Source: Beijerinckiaceae bacterium
GTDB lineage: Bacteria; Pseudomonadota; Alphaproteobacteria; Rhizobiales; Beijerinckiaceae
Reading direction: 5' to 3'
Assembly: GCA_009773635.1 (NCBI GenBank)
Contig: WSYC01000009.1
Location: 1-64,000 of the forward strand
Length of the DNA: 64,000 nt
The number at the start of each line of letters is the position of its first letter. Positions within the stretch are counted from its first letter, which is position 1. This document shows positions 1 through 8,944 of this stretch, in pieces. Both the position numbers and the translations under genes were made by a program. The notes beneath the pieces were generated by a model. It made no database searches. It was given only the letters and a program-made list of their open reading frames with translations, and was not told where the DNA came from.

Positions 1-144
1 GCCTCAACCATACCATGGGGTATGCTTTTCGTCCTTCTCCTGCCATCTCATCCACCCTTTCCATGCCGTTGCGGCAAAATTAATGGGTCTGGACCCTAGC
101 AGCCTGTCCCGGGAAAGGCCACCTCGGGCCTCATGTCGTGCACA

Positions 145-864
145 TCAATGCGCCTGCCCGAGATAGAGCGCGGCGGCACGCTCATCCGCGAGCAGTGTCG
201 AGGCCGGGCCTTCAAGCGCCACCTTGCCGCCATCGAGAATGGCGCCGCGATGCGAAATCGCCAGCGCTTGCCGCGCCCGTTGCTCGATCAGCAACACGCT
301 GGCACCCATCGCGGGCAGTGCCTCGATACGCTTGAAGGTCTCTGCCACCAGCATCGGCGAGAGCGCCGCTGTCGGCTCATCGAGCACCACGAGGCGCGGC
401 CGCGTCATGAGTGCGCGGGCATAGGCGAGCTGTTGGCGCTCGCCGCCGGACATCGCGCCGGCGCGGGTGCGCCGTCGTTCCGCCAGTGCCGGAAAGACAT
501 CGAACAGCTCGGCCATGCGGGCCCGGGCATTGGTCACGCCGACGACAACCTCCAGGTTTTCCTGCACGGAGAGCGAGGGGAAGATATTGGCGACCTGCGG
601 CACATAGCCGATGCCGAGCGCAGCACGTTTCTCGGTCGGAACCGCGTTGATGACGACACCCTCGAACCGGATTTCGCCGGACACACGCGGCAGCAGGCCA
701 ACGACCGCCTTCGCCAGCGTCGATTTTCCGGCGCCGTTCGTGCCGGCAACGGTCAGGATTTCACCCGGCGTCAGCGCGAGATCGATCCCGTTGAGGATAT
801 CGACTTCGGCATAGCCGCCACGCACATCCCGGATCTCGAGGAGATTCAATGCGCTCGCGTTCAT
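145..864 (-). CDS. livF: LIV-type ABC transporter ATP-binding protein (LivF-like)
   Basis: This is a cytoplasmic ATPase of the hydrophobic/branched-chain amino acid (HAAT/LIV) ABC family, 239 aa, a normal LivF length. Walker A GTNGAGKST is at residues 41-49, the ABC signature MSGGE at 138-142 and Walker B LVVLDEP at 158-164. It is the last gene of a minus-strand operon, and its ATG overlaps the livG stop (ATGA, 861-864), which implies translational coupling. It should pair with LivG to drive the LivH/LivM channel. The substrate cannot be read from the ATPase. The neighbouring amidohydrolase suggests an amide, dipeptide or similar compound rather than free leucine (inference). Confidence 0.92.
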   Translation of the reverse strand: MNASALNLLEIRDVRGGYAEVDILNGIDLALTPGEILTVAGTNGAGKSTLAKAVVGLLPRVSGEIRFEGVVINAVPTEKRAALGIGYVPQVANIFPSLSVQENLEVVVGVTNARARMAELFDVFPALAERRRTRAGAMSGGERQQLAYARALMTRPRLVVLDEPTAALSPMLVAETFKRIEALPAMGASVLLIEQRARQALAISHRGAILDGGKVALEGPASTLLADERAAALYLGQAH

Positions 865-1619
865 GCGGCGCCTCCGAGGTAGGCTTCGCGCACATTGGCG
901 CGTTTGAGAACCTCGCCCGGCGCCCCCGATGCGATGAGCCGGCCGCGATCCATCACGTGCAGCGCGCCCGCCAGCCGTGAAAGCGCGCCAAGATCATGCT
1001 CGATGATGATGAAGCCGATACCATCAGCGTTGAGTGCCCGGATATGCCCGGAAATTTCCTCGATCAGCACCGGGTTGACCCCCGCGAAAGGCTCATCAAG
1101 CAGGATCAGTTTTGGCCTGGTCATCAGCACGCGGCCGAGTTCGAGAAGTTTTTTCTGCCCGCCCGAAAGCTTGCCGGAGGGCACATCCGCGACCGCGCCA
1201 AGCTTGAGAAAGGCGATAGTGTCATCAACGCGCGCCGCGATCGCGCTTTCCTCGCGCCGGATGGCGGCGGGTCTGAGGAAGAGATCGACCAGGTTCTCCC
1301 CGCTCTGGTTCGGCGCGGCAGCCATCAGGTTCTCGCGCACCGTGAGATGCGCGAATTCCTTCGGCACCTGAAACGTGCGGACCATGCCGGCCCGCGCCCG
1401 CTCATGCGGGGGCAGCGCGGAAATGTCGTGCCCGTCGAGCCGCACCGTGCCGCCTTGCCCGGCCAGAAACCCGGTTATCAGCGAGAACAGCGTCGATTTT
1501 CCGGCCCCATTGGGTCCGATGACGCCGACGAGCCCGCCGGATTCTGCCTCGAACGACACCTCGTCCACTGCACGGAACCCGCCGAAGGCGCAGGTCAGGT
1601 TTTCGATCACGAGTTTCAT
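861..1619 (-). CDS. livG: LIV-type ABC transporter ATP-binding protein (LivG-like)
   Basis: This is the second ATPase of the LIV-type importer, 252 aa. Walker A GPNGAGKST is at residues 35-43, signature LSGGQ at 151-155, Walker B LILLDEP at 171-177 and the switch His in IIIEHD at about 208. LivG proteins are normally a little longer than LivF, as here. The start overlaps the livM stop by 4 nt (1616-1619) and the stop overlaps the livF start, so the genes are tightly coupled. The family assignment is secure; the substrate is not known from the sequence. Confidence 0.92.
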   Translation of the reverse strand: MKLVIENLTCAFGGFRAVDEVSFEAESGGLVGVIGPNGAGKSTLFSLITGFLAGQGGTVRLDGHDISALPPHERARAGMVRTFQVPKEFAHLTVRENLMAAAPNQSGENLVDLFLRPAAIRREESAIAARVDDTIAFLKLGAVADVPSGKLSGGQKKLLELGRVLMTRPKLILLDEPFAGVNPVLIEEISGHIRALNADGIGFIIIEHDLGALSRLAGALHVMDRGRLIASGAPGEVLKRANVREAYLGGAA

Positions 1620-2503
1620 CTGCGCCTCGTGAAATCGCCCATCAGCCCCTGCGGGCGATAGAGCGTGAAGAGCACCAGGGCGAGGCCGACCGCGCCGATG
1701 CGGATCGAGGCCATGTCAACAGCCGAAATGAACGGCATCACGTCGCGCAGGAAGCGCGACCCTTCAAGGAACAGCATCAGCAGCGCGGTGCCGACAATGG
1801 CCCCGGAAATCCGGCCCACCCCGCCCATGATGATCGCCATCCAGACATAGAAGGTCACCAGCGGGTTGAACTGGTCCGGCGAGACATAGCCGATGTAATG
1901 CGCGTAGAACGCACCTGAAAGCCCGGCCAGCGCCGCGCCGAGTACCAGCACCTGGATCTTGAAGCGCGCGGGGTCCTTGCCCAGCGCCTTCACCGCTTCC
2001 TCATTGTCGCGGATCGCTTCGATCATCCGCCCGAACGGGCTCGCGACGATGCGGCGGAACGCATAGATCGCCGCGCCGTTCGCCGCCAGCAGCACCGCGA
2101 GCACCGCCAGTGCCGAGAGAATGCCAACCCCGTCGACGAGACGCGGAATGCCGGGAATGCCCTGCACGCCGTTGGTCAGCTGCTTTTCGGAGGTGACGAT
2201 GATCCGCACGGTCTCGGAAAATCCGAGCGTGACGATGGCGAAGTAGTCATCCCTGAGCCGAAGCGCGATCAGCCCGATCGGGAAGGCCGCAAGCCCCGCC
2301 AACACTATCGCGGCCAGGAAGCCGACAATGACCGGCAACCCCGCATAGGCCGAGAGAATGGCCGCAGCATACGCCCCGATGCAGAAAAACCCGACATGGC
2401 CGAAATTGATCAGGCCCGTCAGCCCGTATTGCAGGGTGAGACCGAGCGAGAGCAGCACATAGATGGCCGTGATGATCAGGATGGCGACGAGATAGGCTTC
2501 CAT
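1616..2503 (-). CDS. livM: LIV-type ABC transporter permease (LivM-like)
   Basis: This is an inner-membrane permease of 295 aa, almost entirely hydrophobic. Early in the protein it has the family's YGLTGLINFGHVGFFCIGAY signature (residues about 27-46). The LivM-type cytoplasmic loop follows, with EAIRDNEEAVKALGKDP in the middle. The C-terminus YRPQGLMGDF is typical of the family. It forms the channel with LivH. The last base of livH is shared with its start codon (2503), and its end overlaps livG. It is shorter than E. coli LivM because it lacks the extra N-terminal segments, as is usual for HAAT homologues in alphaproteobacteria. Confidence 0.9.
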   Translation of the reverse strand: MEAYLVAILIITAIYVLLSLGLTLQYGLTGLINFGHVGFFCIGAYAAAILSAYAGLPVIVGFLAAIVLAGLAAFPIGLIALRLRDDYFAIVTLGFSETVRIIVTSEKQLTNGVQGIPGIPRLVDGVGILSALAVLAVLLAANGAAIYAFRRIVASPFGRMIEAIRDNEEAVKALGKDPARFKIQVLVLGAALAGLSGAFYAHYIGYVSPDQFNPLVTFYVWMAIIMGGVGRISGAIVGTALLMLFLEGSRFLRDVMPFISAVDMASIRIGAVGLALVLFTLYRPQGLMGDFTRRR

Positions 2504-3369
2504 CAGCGCGCCCCCTCCAGCTTGCCGAACAATCCGCGCGGGCGCACCAGCAGCACGAACAGCATCACCACGAACGCGAGTGCGATCTTGTAGGTGAAGC
2601 CGACGAAAGGCGTCGCCACCTCCTGCGCCACGCCTAGAATCAGACCGGCCACCACCGCGCCGACAGGGCTGCCGATGCCGCCGAAAATCGCGGCGGAAAA
2701 CGCCGGCAGCAGCAAGTCCCAGCCCATTTCCGGGGAAACGACAGTCTTGATCCCCGCGATCATGCCCGCGACAGCGGCTACCGCGCCGGCCAGCACCCAG
2801 AGCGCGATCATCACCCTGTCGGGCGAAATCCCGGAAACGCGGGCGAGTGCGGCATCATCCGCCACCGCCCGCATCCGCCGCCCGATGGGCGTGAGATAGA
2901 GGACACCGAACACCACCATGAGCGCCGACCCCGCAGCCAGCGCAAGCCAGAGATCGTTCGGCTGGATGGGAACCTCGCCAAGGCGCCAGGGGCGCACGAG
3001 CGGCAGTTGAAACACGCTCTGCGAATGCCCGAAGGCGACCCCCATCGCCGCGCGCAACATAAACCCAAGCCCGATGGAGGCGACCAGCAGCGCCACGTTC
3101 GAGCGGCGCGCGAGCTGGCGGAAAATCAGCAAATAGCCGAGCACGCCGACCAGCGCGCCGGCGGCGGCCCCGAGAATGCCGCCGGCAATCAGCGAGCCGG
3201 TGATCCGGTGCCCGATCAACGCGCCATAGGCGCCAAGCGTCATGGTGTCGCCGGTCGCGGCATTGGGAAACCGCGCGATGCCGAACACAAGCGTGATCGA
3301 GAGCGCGGAAAGCCCGATGACGAGGCCGGACACCAATCCGGCGATAACAAGTTCTATCCAGAAAGCCAT
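2503..3369 (-). CDS. livH: LIV-type ABC transporter permease (LivH-like)
   Basis: This is an inner-membrane permease of 288 aa with about eight hydrophobic segments. The C-terminal stretch IVSPEMGWDLLLPAFSAAIF-type followed by GGIGSPVGAVVAGLILG is the usual LivH signature, and the end VRPRGLFG is also typical. It pairs with LivM. It lies 64 nt downstream of the binding-protein gene and shares one base with livM, so it is cotranscribed. Assignment rests on family sequence features and gene order. Confidence 0.9.
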   Translation of the reverse strand: MAFWIELVIAGLVSGLVIGLSALSITLVFGIARFPNAATGDTMTLGAYGALIGHRITGSLIAGGILGAAAGALVGVLGYLLIFRQLARRSNVALLVASIGLGFMLRAAMGVAFGHSQSVFQLPLVRPWRLGEVPIQPNDLWLALAAGSALMVVFGVLYLTPIGRRMRAVADDAALARVSGISPDRVMIALWVLAGAVAAVAGMIAGIKTVVSPEMGWDLLLPAFSAAIFGGIGSPVGAVVAGLILGVAQEVATPFVGFTYKIALAFVVMLFVLLVRPRGLFGKLEGAR

Positions 3370-3433
3370 TCAGCATCCGGTTGCATGAGAGGAAAGAAAA
3401 CCCGGCCGCACGCGCGACCGGGTGCAGTCGGGG

Positions 3434-4654
3434 TCAGATCTTGACGACGTAGCGCCGCTCGAGCTTGCCCTTGGTGATGAAGAAGACGCCGAAATCCGGG
3501 GTGACATCGCCGAACTGGTCGAAATCAAGCACCGAAGACGCGCCCTGATAGTTGATCTTCTTGCCGGCTGCGAGCGCAGCCTTGCCATCGGCGAAGCTGA
3601 AAACTTCCTCGCCAGCAGGATTGCCGACTTCGCGGATTTTCGCGTTGATGGCGGCGACATCGGCGCTTTTCGCCGCTTCCATCGCCAGCGCGAGCGTGAT
3701 CACCATATCGTAGGTCATCGCGGCATAGACGTTCGATGCGCCGGGCTGGCCGGTCACTTTCTGGTGGAGGGCGTCATAGCGCTTGAATGAAGGGGCGTTC
3801 TCGTTCGAGACGCTGTCGACAGAGATCAGTCCTTCGGTGGCTTCAAGACCAAGCGCTGCAATCAGCTGTGGGTTGGCCGCCCAGCCGGGGATGATCCACT
3901 TGGTTTTCGCACCGGTCTGGAACCATTCGCGCAGGATGATGGTCGTATCCGGCAGGAACGAACCCATCACGATCACATCCGGCTTGGCGGCAAGAACCTT
4001 CTGCAGCTCCGCACGATAGCTCGACTGGTTGGGTTCGTAGACAACCTCCTCGACGACCTTCTTGCCTTTGGCTTCCCAGGCCTTCTTGAAGCCCGTGGTA
4101 TTGCCGATACCCGAAGCATTGTTGAAGGCCATCGTCGCCGCGCGCTGGTAGCCTTCCTTCACCGCGATTTCCGCGAACGCCCGGCCGAAGCGGTCGTTCG
4201 TTGCCTGGAAACGGTAGGAGAGGCCCTTCGCATTCGCGGGGGGCACCGAGAGCGCCGGCGCGCCGGAGGTGTTCATCAGCAGGACGTTGGCGTCATTGGT
4301 CAGCGGCACGACGGCCAGCGAGACACCGGAGGACCAGGTGCCGAGGATCGCTTTCACCTTGTTGACCTCGATCAGCTTCTTGGCTGCCAGAACCGCCGCC
4401 TGCGGTGTTGTCTGCGTGTCGTCGGGGAAGGCCTCAAGCTTCTGCCCGCCCGCGCCGCCGGCAGCATTGACCTCATCAACCGCAGCCAGAATCATTTTCT
4501 GCATGCCGGAGCCGTACGGACTGCCCGCACCCGTCACCGGGTTCAGCGCGCCGATGCGGAAGGGTGCGCCTTGCGCCTTGCCGGTTGCCGGCGTGAGTGT
4601 GAGCGCGAGCGCACTGCCCGCAGCCTGAAGCATCGTCCTGCGATCGATCGTCAT
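3434..4654 (-). CDS. ABC transporter periplasmic substrate-binding protein (LIV/amide family)
   Basis: This is a type I periplasmic binding protein of the Leu/Ile/Val-amide family, 406 aa, that would deliver a ligand to LivHM. The N-terminus has an arginine pair (DRRTML, residues 4-9), then a hydrophobic stretch and AKAQ-like cleavage region near residue 28, consistent with export, possibly by the Tat route. The mature start FRIGALNPVTGAGSPYGSGM is the typical ligand-cleft beginning of these proteins. It sits between the amidohydrolase gene (66 nt upstream) and livH. As the solute receptor it decides specificity, but the residues visible here do not identify the ligand. Confidence 0.88.
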   Translation of the reverse strand: MTIDRRTMLQAAGSALALTLTPATGKAQGAPFRIGALNPVTGAGSPYGSGMQKMILAAVDEVNAAGGAGGQKLEAFPDDTQTTPQAAVLAAKKLIEVNKVKAILGTWSSGVSLAVVPLTNDANVLLMNTSGAPALSVPPANAKGLSYRFQATNDRFGRAFAEIAVKEGYQRAATMAFNNASGIGNTTGFKKAWEAKGKKVVEEVVYEPNQSSYRAELQKVLAAKPDVIVMGSFLPDTTIILREWFQTGAKTKWIIPGWAANPQLIAALGLEATEGLISVDSVSNENAPSFKRYDALHQKVTGQPGASNVYAAMTYDMVITLALAMEAAKSADVAAINAKIREVGNPAGEEVFSFADGKAALAAGKKINYQGASSVLDFDQFGDVTPDFGVFFITKGKLERRYVVKI

Positions 4655-4720
4655 GGAAAGTCTCCCTCGTTGGCCGCCGTGGCGGAAGTGCTGCGGTATT
4701 TTTCGGTTCAGTTTGGTCTT

Positions 4721-5941
4721 TCAGGTCAGGCTGTTCCTGATGAAGCGGCCCGCCTGCATGATCACCGGCATATGCCGGCCCTGCCCGGTGAGCAGGGAGA
4801 GATCCTTCAGCGGGTTGCCCTCGACTACGATCAGATCAGCGATGGCGCCCGGGGCGATAACGCCGAGCTTGCCCTCCATCTGGATGAGGCGGGCCGCGAC
4901 ATGCGTCGCCGAGCCGATCACCTCATGGGCGGGAAGAACACGCCCGCGGAGCACGAACTCCTCGGATTGATGCCGGTGCATCTCGCCCAGAAGGTCCGTG
5001 CCGTAGGCCATGGACAGTTCGGCGTTGCGCATGATCTCCAGCGAACGCATGCCGGCATCCTGCACGCCAGCGACCTTCGCAATGGAATCCGAGGGCATGC
5101 CGAGCGCCTCGCCCTCTTTCGCCAGCGAGTCATACGTGATCAGCGTCGGCACTGCGATGGCGCCCTGTGCGCTGGCATAAAGCGCGGTTTCCGCGCCGAT
5201 CAGGTTGCAGTGCTCCAGCGAATGCACACCGCATTCCACGGCACGGCGGATGGCGGCATCCGTATAGAGATGCGCGGATACATAGGTGCCGGCGTTCGCG
5301 GCTTCCTCGACAACCGCGATGATTTCCTCACGCGAGAAGCCGAGAAAATGGATGGGGTCCGTGGGGGAGGCGACGCCGCCATTGGCCATGATCTTGATGA
5401 AGCGCGCGCCGGCCTTGATTTCTTCGCGCGCTGCGCGGCGGATGGCATCGACGCCATCACAGATGCGCCCAAGCGAGCCCAGGCGGTGATCGAACCCCGG
5501 CCTGTCGTCATAGCGGCCGCGAAAATCTGTATGCCCGCCGGTTTGCCCGAGCGCCTTGCCGCAAAGGACGAGGCGGGAGCCTTCGAAAAGCCCCTCCTGC
5601 CAGGCTTGGAGCAGGCCGTGTGTGGCACCGCCGACATCGCGCACGGTGGTGAACCCACGCATCAGCATGCCCTGCATGATCTTCGCCGCGCGGTGGGCGA
5701 CCAGTGCATCCGGCATGGCGGCATTGGCCGCGAAATTCGGTGTCGACGCGATGACATGCACATGCGCATCGATCAGGCCCGGCATCAGCGTGCGCCCGCC
5801 AAGATCAATCACTGTGGCAGAAGGCGATGCTGCGCGCGCGCTGACCTCGCGGATCGTGCCACCCTCGACCAGCACCGAAACGGGATCGGTCGCTTCCGGT
5901 CGGGTTCCGTCAACGAGGCGCGCATTGGTGAACAGCTTCAT
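4721..5941 (-). CDS. metal-dependent amidohydrolase (imidazolonepropionase/Xaa-Pro dipeptidase-like)
   Basis: This is a 406-aa amidohydrolase-superfamily enzyme without a signal peptide, so cytoplasmic. Visible metal ligands are the HxH pair H60/H62 in LIDAHVHV, the probable carboxylated lysine K183 (FIKIMANGGV), H224 (SAHLYTD), H244 (SLEHCN) and D316 (GTD). This is the binuclear pattern of the imidazolonepropionase-like and prolidase-like group. The C-terminal part (IAPGAIADLIVVEGNPL) is the usual urease-alpha-type small domain. The gene overlaps the TetR gene by 4 nt upstream and precedes the LIV transporter genes, so it probably hydrolyses the imported compound. The exact substrate is unknown. 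Confidence 0.88.
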   Translation of the reverse strand: MKLFTNARLVDGTRPEATDPVSVLVEGGTIREVSARAASPSATVIDLGGRTLMPGLIDAHVHVIASTPNFAANAAMPDALVAHRAAKIMQGMLMRGFTTVRDVGGATHGLLQAWQEGLFEGSRLVLCGKALGQTGGHTDFRGRYDDRPGFDHRLGSLGRICDGVDAIRRAAREEIKAGARFIKIMANGGVASPTDPIHFLGFSREEIIAVVEEAANAGTYVSAHLYTDAAIRRAVECGVHSLEHCNLIGAETALYASAQGAIAVPTLITYDSLAKEGEALGMPSDSIAKVAGVQDAGMRSLEIMRNAELSMAYGTDLLGEMHRHQSEEFVLRGRVLPAHEVIGSATHVAARLIQMEGKLGVIAPGAIADLIVVEGNPLKDLSLLTGQGRHMPVIMQAGRFIRNSLT

Positions 5942-6717
5942 GATCTCTCTCCGGTCAGCGGCATGTCTTTGCCGGTGATGCCGATTTTCGCAGCCAGATC
6001 GCGCTTGAGCATGGTGAGCAAGCCGTCAAAATAGCGCGGGTCCTGGCGCAGCACCGATTGCACGCCCATGCCTCTGATCAGGCAAAGTGTGGCGTTGAGC
6101 GTTGCCTCAACTTCGGATGTCGAAAGGCCGCTGCCTTCGAAAAACCGATGCCAGATCGAGTCGAGCGCGACGTGGAAGTCCTTCACCAGCGGTACGAGCT
6201 TGCCATGCAGCCACGGATTGTGGCGCGCTTCCGTCACGTATTCGAGCGTCACGAAAAAGAGCTGCCCCTGGAACATCACCCAGAGCCGGTCGAGAAACGC
6301 ATCGAGCCCGAGCGCCCCGGATTTCACATCGCCGGCCAGGGCCGAAATCTCGTCCGTCGAACGCCGCAGCATCCGGCTCGCGGCCTGCGCGACAAGGTCG
6401 TCCTTGCTCTCGAAATGATGGTTGAGCGCGCCGCGCGAGACCCCGGCAAGATCGGCGATGTCGGCGGTGGTCGTGCGGGCATAGCCACGTTCGTGCAGAA
6501 CCTCGAGTGTTGCATCGATCAGCTTCAGCCGGGTTTCGGAGGAGCGCTCCTCCTGGCTGCGGCGGGTGGTTCCGGTCGTGCGCGCTGCCTTGGGGGAAGC
6601 AGGCTGGACGTGGCGGGAATGGCTGATGGCGCTCTTGGATTGGCCTTTGGTTCCGGCGACAGCGTCGCGCTGCATGCGTGCCGGAAGACCCTTCCTGCCC
6701 GCCGTTGCCTCTGCCAT
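5938..6717 (-). CDS. TetR/AcrR family transcriptional regulator
   Basis: This is a 259-aa TetR-family repressor and the first gene of the amidohydrolase/LIV operon. A basic, low-complexity N-terminal extension of about 55 residues precedes the DNA-binding domain. The helix-turn-helix is at about residues 82-107 (TTTADIADLAGVSRGALNHH, then FESKDDL). The C-terminal ligand-binding domain is unassigned. The start is supported by AAGGGGGA six bases upstream of the ATG. A perfect 22-bp palindrome lies 53-74 bp upstream and is the obvious candidate operator, implying autoregulation and control of the whole operon, with the transported compound as the likely inducer (inference). Confidence 0.9.
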   Translation of the reverse strand: MAEATAGRKGLPARMQRDAVAGTKGQSKSAISHSRHVQPASPKAARTTGTTRRSQEERSSETRLKLIDATLEVLHERGYARTTTADIADLAGVSRGALNHHFESKDDLVAQAASRMLRRSTDEISALAGDVKSGALGLDAFLDRLWVMFQGQLFFVTLEYVTEARHNPWLHGKLVPLVKDFHVALDSIWHRFFEGSGLSTSEVEATLNATLCLIRGMGVQSVLRQDPRYFDGLLTMLKRDLAAKIGITGKDMPLTGERS

Positions 6718-6752
6718 GCCGTCCCCCTTCAGCTGATCCTGAATAGTGGGGG

Positions 6753-6781
6753 AGTAGATGATGAATTTTACAAACCGTCAA
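6753..6781 (-). promoter_or_regulatory. candidate promoter of the TetR/LIV operon
   Basis: On the minus strand TTGACG (6776-6781) is followed after 17 bp by TCTACT (6753-6758), four of six matches to the -10 consensus. The -35 hexamer sits exactly in the centre of the palindrome, so a bound repressor would block RNA polymerase. The predicted leader is about 28 nt. Seen by eye only. Confidence 0.45.
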
Positions 6782-6791
6782 GACGGTTTGT
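6770..6791. promoter_or_regulatory. 22-bp perfect palindrome, candidate TetR operator
   Basis: The half-site ACAAACCGTC (6770-6779) and its exact reverse complement GACGGTTTGT (6782-6791) are separated by AA. The site lies between the divergent TetR gene (start 6717) and the NAD(P)HX dehydratase gene (start 6918). Size and symmetry fit a TetR-dimer operator, and it overlaps the -35 element of the TetR promoter. Confidence 0.72.
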
Positions 6792-6917
6792 TTTTACGTG
6801 TGCCAGTTTCCAGGTTGGAGATACCTCTGACTGCTCCCGGTCTTTCGTGTGTGCTGACAGGCGGGAGGCCGCCTGCTAGCATGCAGTTCCCCTCATGGTT
6901 CTGCGCTTGCCATCCCG

Positions 6918-7778
6918 ATGCCCGCTTCCTCAGCCGATACGCTTCCGCTCCGCAACGGCCCTGACCTCTGGCGAGCAGCGCTGCCGCTGCGCGCGGATGC
7001 GGATCACAAATACACCCGTGGTGCATGCCTTGTCTGGAGCGGTCCGGCGCTTGCAACCGGGGCCTCGCGCCTTGCCGCGCGCGCTGCGCTCCAGATCGGC
7101 GCCGGCATTGTCACGCTGGCGGGAAGCCGGGAGGCGTTGCTGGTGCATGCCGCGCATCTCAGCGCGATCATGCTGCGCGAGATCACGGAGGAGCAGAGCT
7201 GGCGTCTTCTGCTGGCGGAGCCGCGCCTCAGAAGCGTTGTCATTGGCCCGGCGGCAGGCCTTGGCGAGCCGACACGGCAGGCAACGCTCGACGCGCTGGC
7301 AGCCGGCGTTGCGGTGGTGATCGACGCAGATGCGCTGACGGCGTTCTCCGAAAATCCTGATCGTCTTTTTGCGGCCGCCAGGGCCGCGGGAAAGCCTGTC
7401 GTCCTGACACCGCATGAGGGCGAATTCGCCGCGCTCTTCGGCGCGATGCCGGGCCAGAACCGTGAGGCGCGTGTGCTGGAAGCCGCGCACCTGAGTGGCG
7501 CCATCGTGATCCTGAAAGGCCATCATAGCCTCATCGCCGCGCCGGACGGGCGGGGGGCGATCAACACCAACGCCCCTGCAACATTGGCCACGGCCGGCTC
7601 GGGCGATATTCTTGCCGGCCTGCTCGGCGGGTTGCTGGCGCAGGGCATGCCGGGGTTTGAGGCCGCCTGCGCCGCCGTCTGGCTGCATGGCGAGATCGGG
7701 CGGCGGGCGGGCCACCACCCGATCGCGGATGACTTCATTGCCGCTATTCGCGCGTTGCCCGGGTTCGGGGCTCTCTGA
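6918..7778 (+). CDS. nnrD: ADP/ATP-dependent NAD(P)H-hydrate dehydratase (stand-alone)
   Basis: This is a 286-aa ribokinase-like enzyme corresponding to the C-terminal half of YjeF/Nnr, which repairs hydrated NAD(P)H (NADHX). It carries the family motifs TPHEGEF (164-170), which follows VVL, and AGSGD (226-230) with the catalytic Asp at 230 followed by ILAGLLGG. The N-terminal epimerase domain of bifunctional Nnr is absent and no epimerase gene is nearby. The sequence starts at an ATG preceded by no strong ribosome-binding site. It is a single plus-strand gene between two minus-strand units. A 7-bp hairpin (6858-6864 with 6869-6875, loop GAGG) lies in its leader region. Confidence 0.85.
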   Translation: MPASSADTLPLRNGPDLWRAALPLRADADHKYTRGACLVWSGPALATGASRLAARAALQIGAGIVTLAGSREALLVHAAHLSAIMLREITEEQSWRLLLAEPRLRSVVIGPAAGLGEPTRQATLDALAAGVAVVIDADALTAFSENPDRLFAAARAAGKPVVLTPHEGEFAALFGAMPGQNREARVLEAAHLSGAIVILKGHHSLIAAPDGRGAINTNAPATLATAGSGDILAGLLGGLLAQGMPGFEAACAAVWLHGEIGRRAGHHPIADDFIAAIRALPGFGAL

Positions 7779-7831
7779 ACCGCGGATGGCGCCCGGTATC
7801 CGCCCTCGGGATCAAGGGGATGGTCCAGAAA

Positions 7832-8944
7832 TCAACCCAGCGTCGCGAGAAGCTGCCGCATGAGTTCCGCACGTTGAACGATCGTCGGGATGTTGATCTG
7901 CTCGTAATCCGTGTGCGCGCCCTTGCCGTCGACGCCGAGGCCATCAAGGGTCGCGGCGTAAGGCGCGGTGAAATTCCCGTCCGAGCCGCCGCCAGTCGAA
8001 ACGCCGATCAACTCGAACCCCATGCCCGCCGCCAGCGTGTGTGCATGCTCGAAAAGCGCCTTGGCCGCAGGCGTCTGCTCGAACGGCGGGCGGTTCATGC
8101 CGCCGGTGACGGTGAGGCTCACGCCCTCGGTTTTCGGTTTGAGGCCGAGGATTTTCGCCGTCAATTCCTCCGCCAGCTCTATCGTGGGAACACGGAGATC
8201 GACTGCCGCATGGGCCTCCTCCGGGATGACGTTGGCCTTGGTGCCGCCCGAGACGACGCCGACCGTCACGGTCACGCCACGCGCTTCGTCGCACAGGCCT
8301 TCAAGCGCGAGGATGACATGGCCCAGCTCGCGCACGGCGCTGCGGCCTTCATGCGGTTTCGCACCGGCATGGGAGGCCACGCCCCTGATGTGCACATCGA
8401 AGCGCCCGACACCCTTGCGCGCGGTGACGATCTTGCCGCCATCGCGGGCCGGTTCCGTCACCAGCACGTATTTCGCCTTGCGGCCCAGGGCTTCGATCAG
8501 CGGGCGCGAGGTCGGGCTGCCGACCTCCTCGTCCGAGACGTAGAGATGCGTCACGCCGAGCTTGCCGGCACCGGCAGTGGCGATTGCCTTCAGCGCGTGA
8601 TGCGCGATGCAGGCCCCGGATTTCATATCGTAGATGCCCGGCCCGAAGGCGACGTCGCCCTCCACGCGCCAGGGCAAGCGGCCGGTGATGAAGCCCATGG
8701 GATGCACGGTATCGAGATGGCTCAGGATGAGGATGCCCGGCTTGTCCTGCCCCCAATGCGAACGCACAACGAGATGATCGCCATGGCCTTCCGTGCCGGC
8801 GACGCGTTCGATATCGACCGGCAGTCCGGCGTGATCGGCGATCACCATGTCGACAAGGCGGTTGATCTGATCGGGGCGCTCGGTGGGGCTTTCGATCTCC
8901 ACCCAGCGGCGGATATGGGCGAGGATCGTGTCGGTCGCGAACAT
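7832..8944 (-). CDS. M20 family metallopeptidase (glutamate carboxypeptidase-like)
   Basis: This is a di-zinc M20 peptidase/amidohydrolase of 370 aa from the chosen start. An in-frame start at 9022 would add 26 residues, but AGGGA lies about 7 bases upstream of the ATG at 8944 and neither 8962 nor 9022 has such a site. From 8944 the ligand motifs are SHLDTVH (H76, D78), YDMKSG (D106), SDEEVGS (catalytic/ligand E139-E140) and VTEPA (E164). The later GVASHAGAKPHEGRSA is the dimerisation-domain motif of the carboxypeptidase G2-like branch. It probably acts in the cytoplasm on N-acyl or peptide substrates. It is not obviously part of an operon. Confidence 0.87.
   Translation of the reverse strand: MFATDTILAHIRRWVEIESPTERPDQINRLVDMVIADHAGLPVDIERVAGTEGHGDHLVVRSHWGQDKPGILILSHLDTVHPMGFITGRLPWRVEGDVAFGPGIYDMKSGACIAHHALKAIATAGAGKLGVTHLYVSDEEVGSPTSRPLIEALGRKAKYVLVTEPARDGGKIVTARKGVGRFDVHIRGVASHAGAKPHEGRSAVRELGHVILALEGLCDEARGVTVTVGVVSGGTKANVIPEEAHAAVDLRVPTIELAEELTAKILGLKPKTEGVSLTVTGGMNRPPFEQTPAAKALFEHAHTLAAGMGFELIGVSTGGGSDGNFTAPYAATLDGLGVDGKGAHTDYEQINIPTIVQRAELMRQLLATLG

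Noticed and set aside
9-24. CATACC-ATGG-GGTATG hairpin downstream of livF
   Set aside because: Only six pairs, no T-run, and about 120 bp past the stop. Too weak to call a terminator.
4571-6034. 487-codon plus-strand frame over the amidohydrolase gene
   Set aside because: Antisense shadow. The minus strand has the full set of amidohydrolase metal ligands and operon overlaps.
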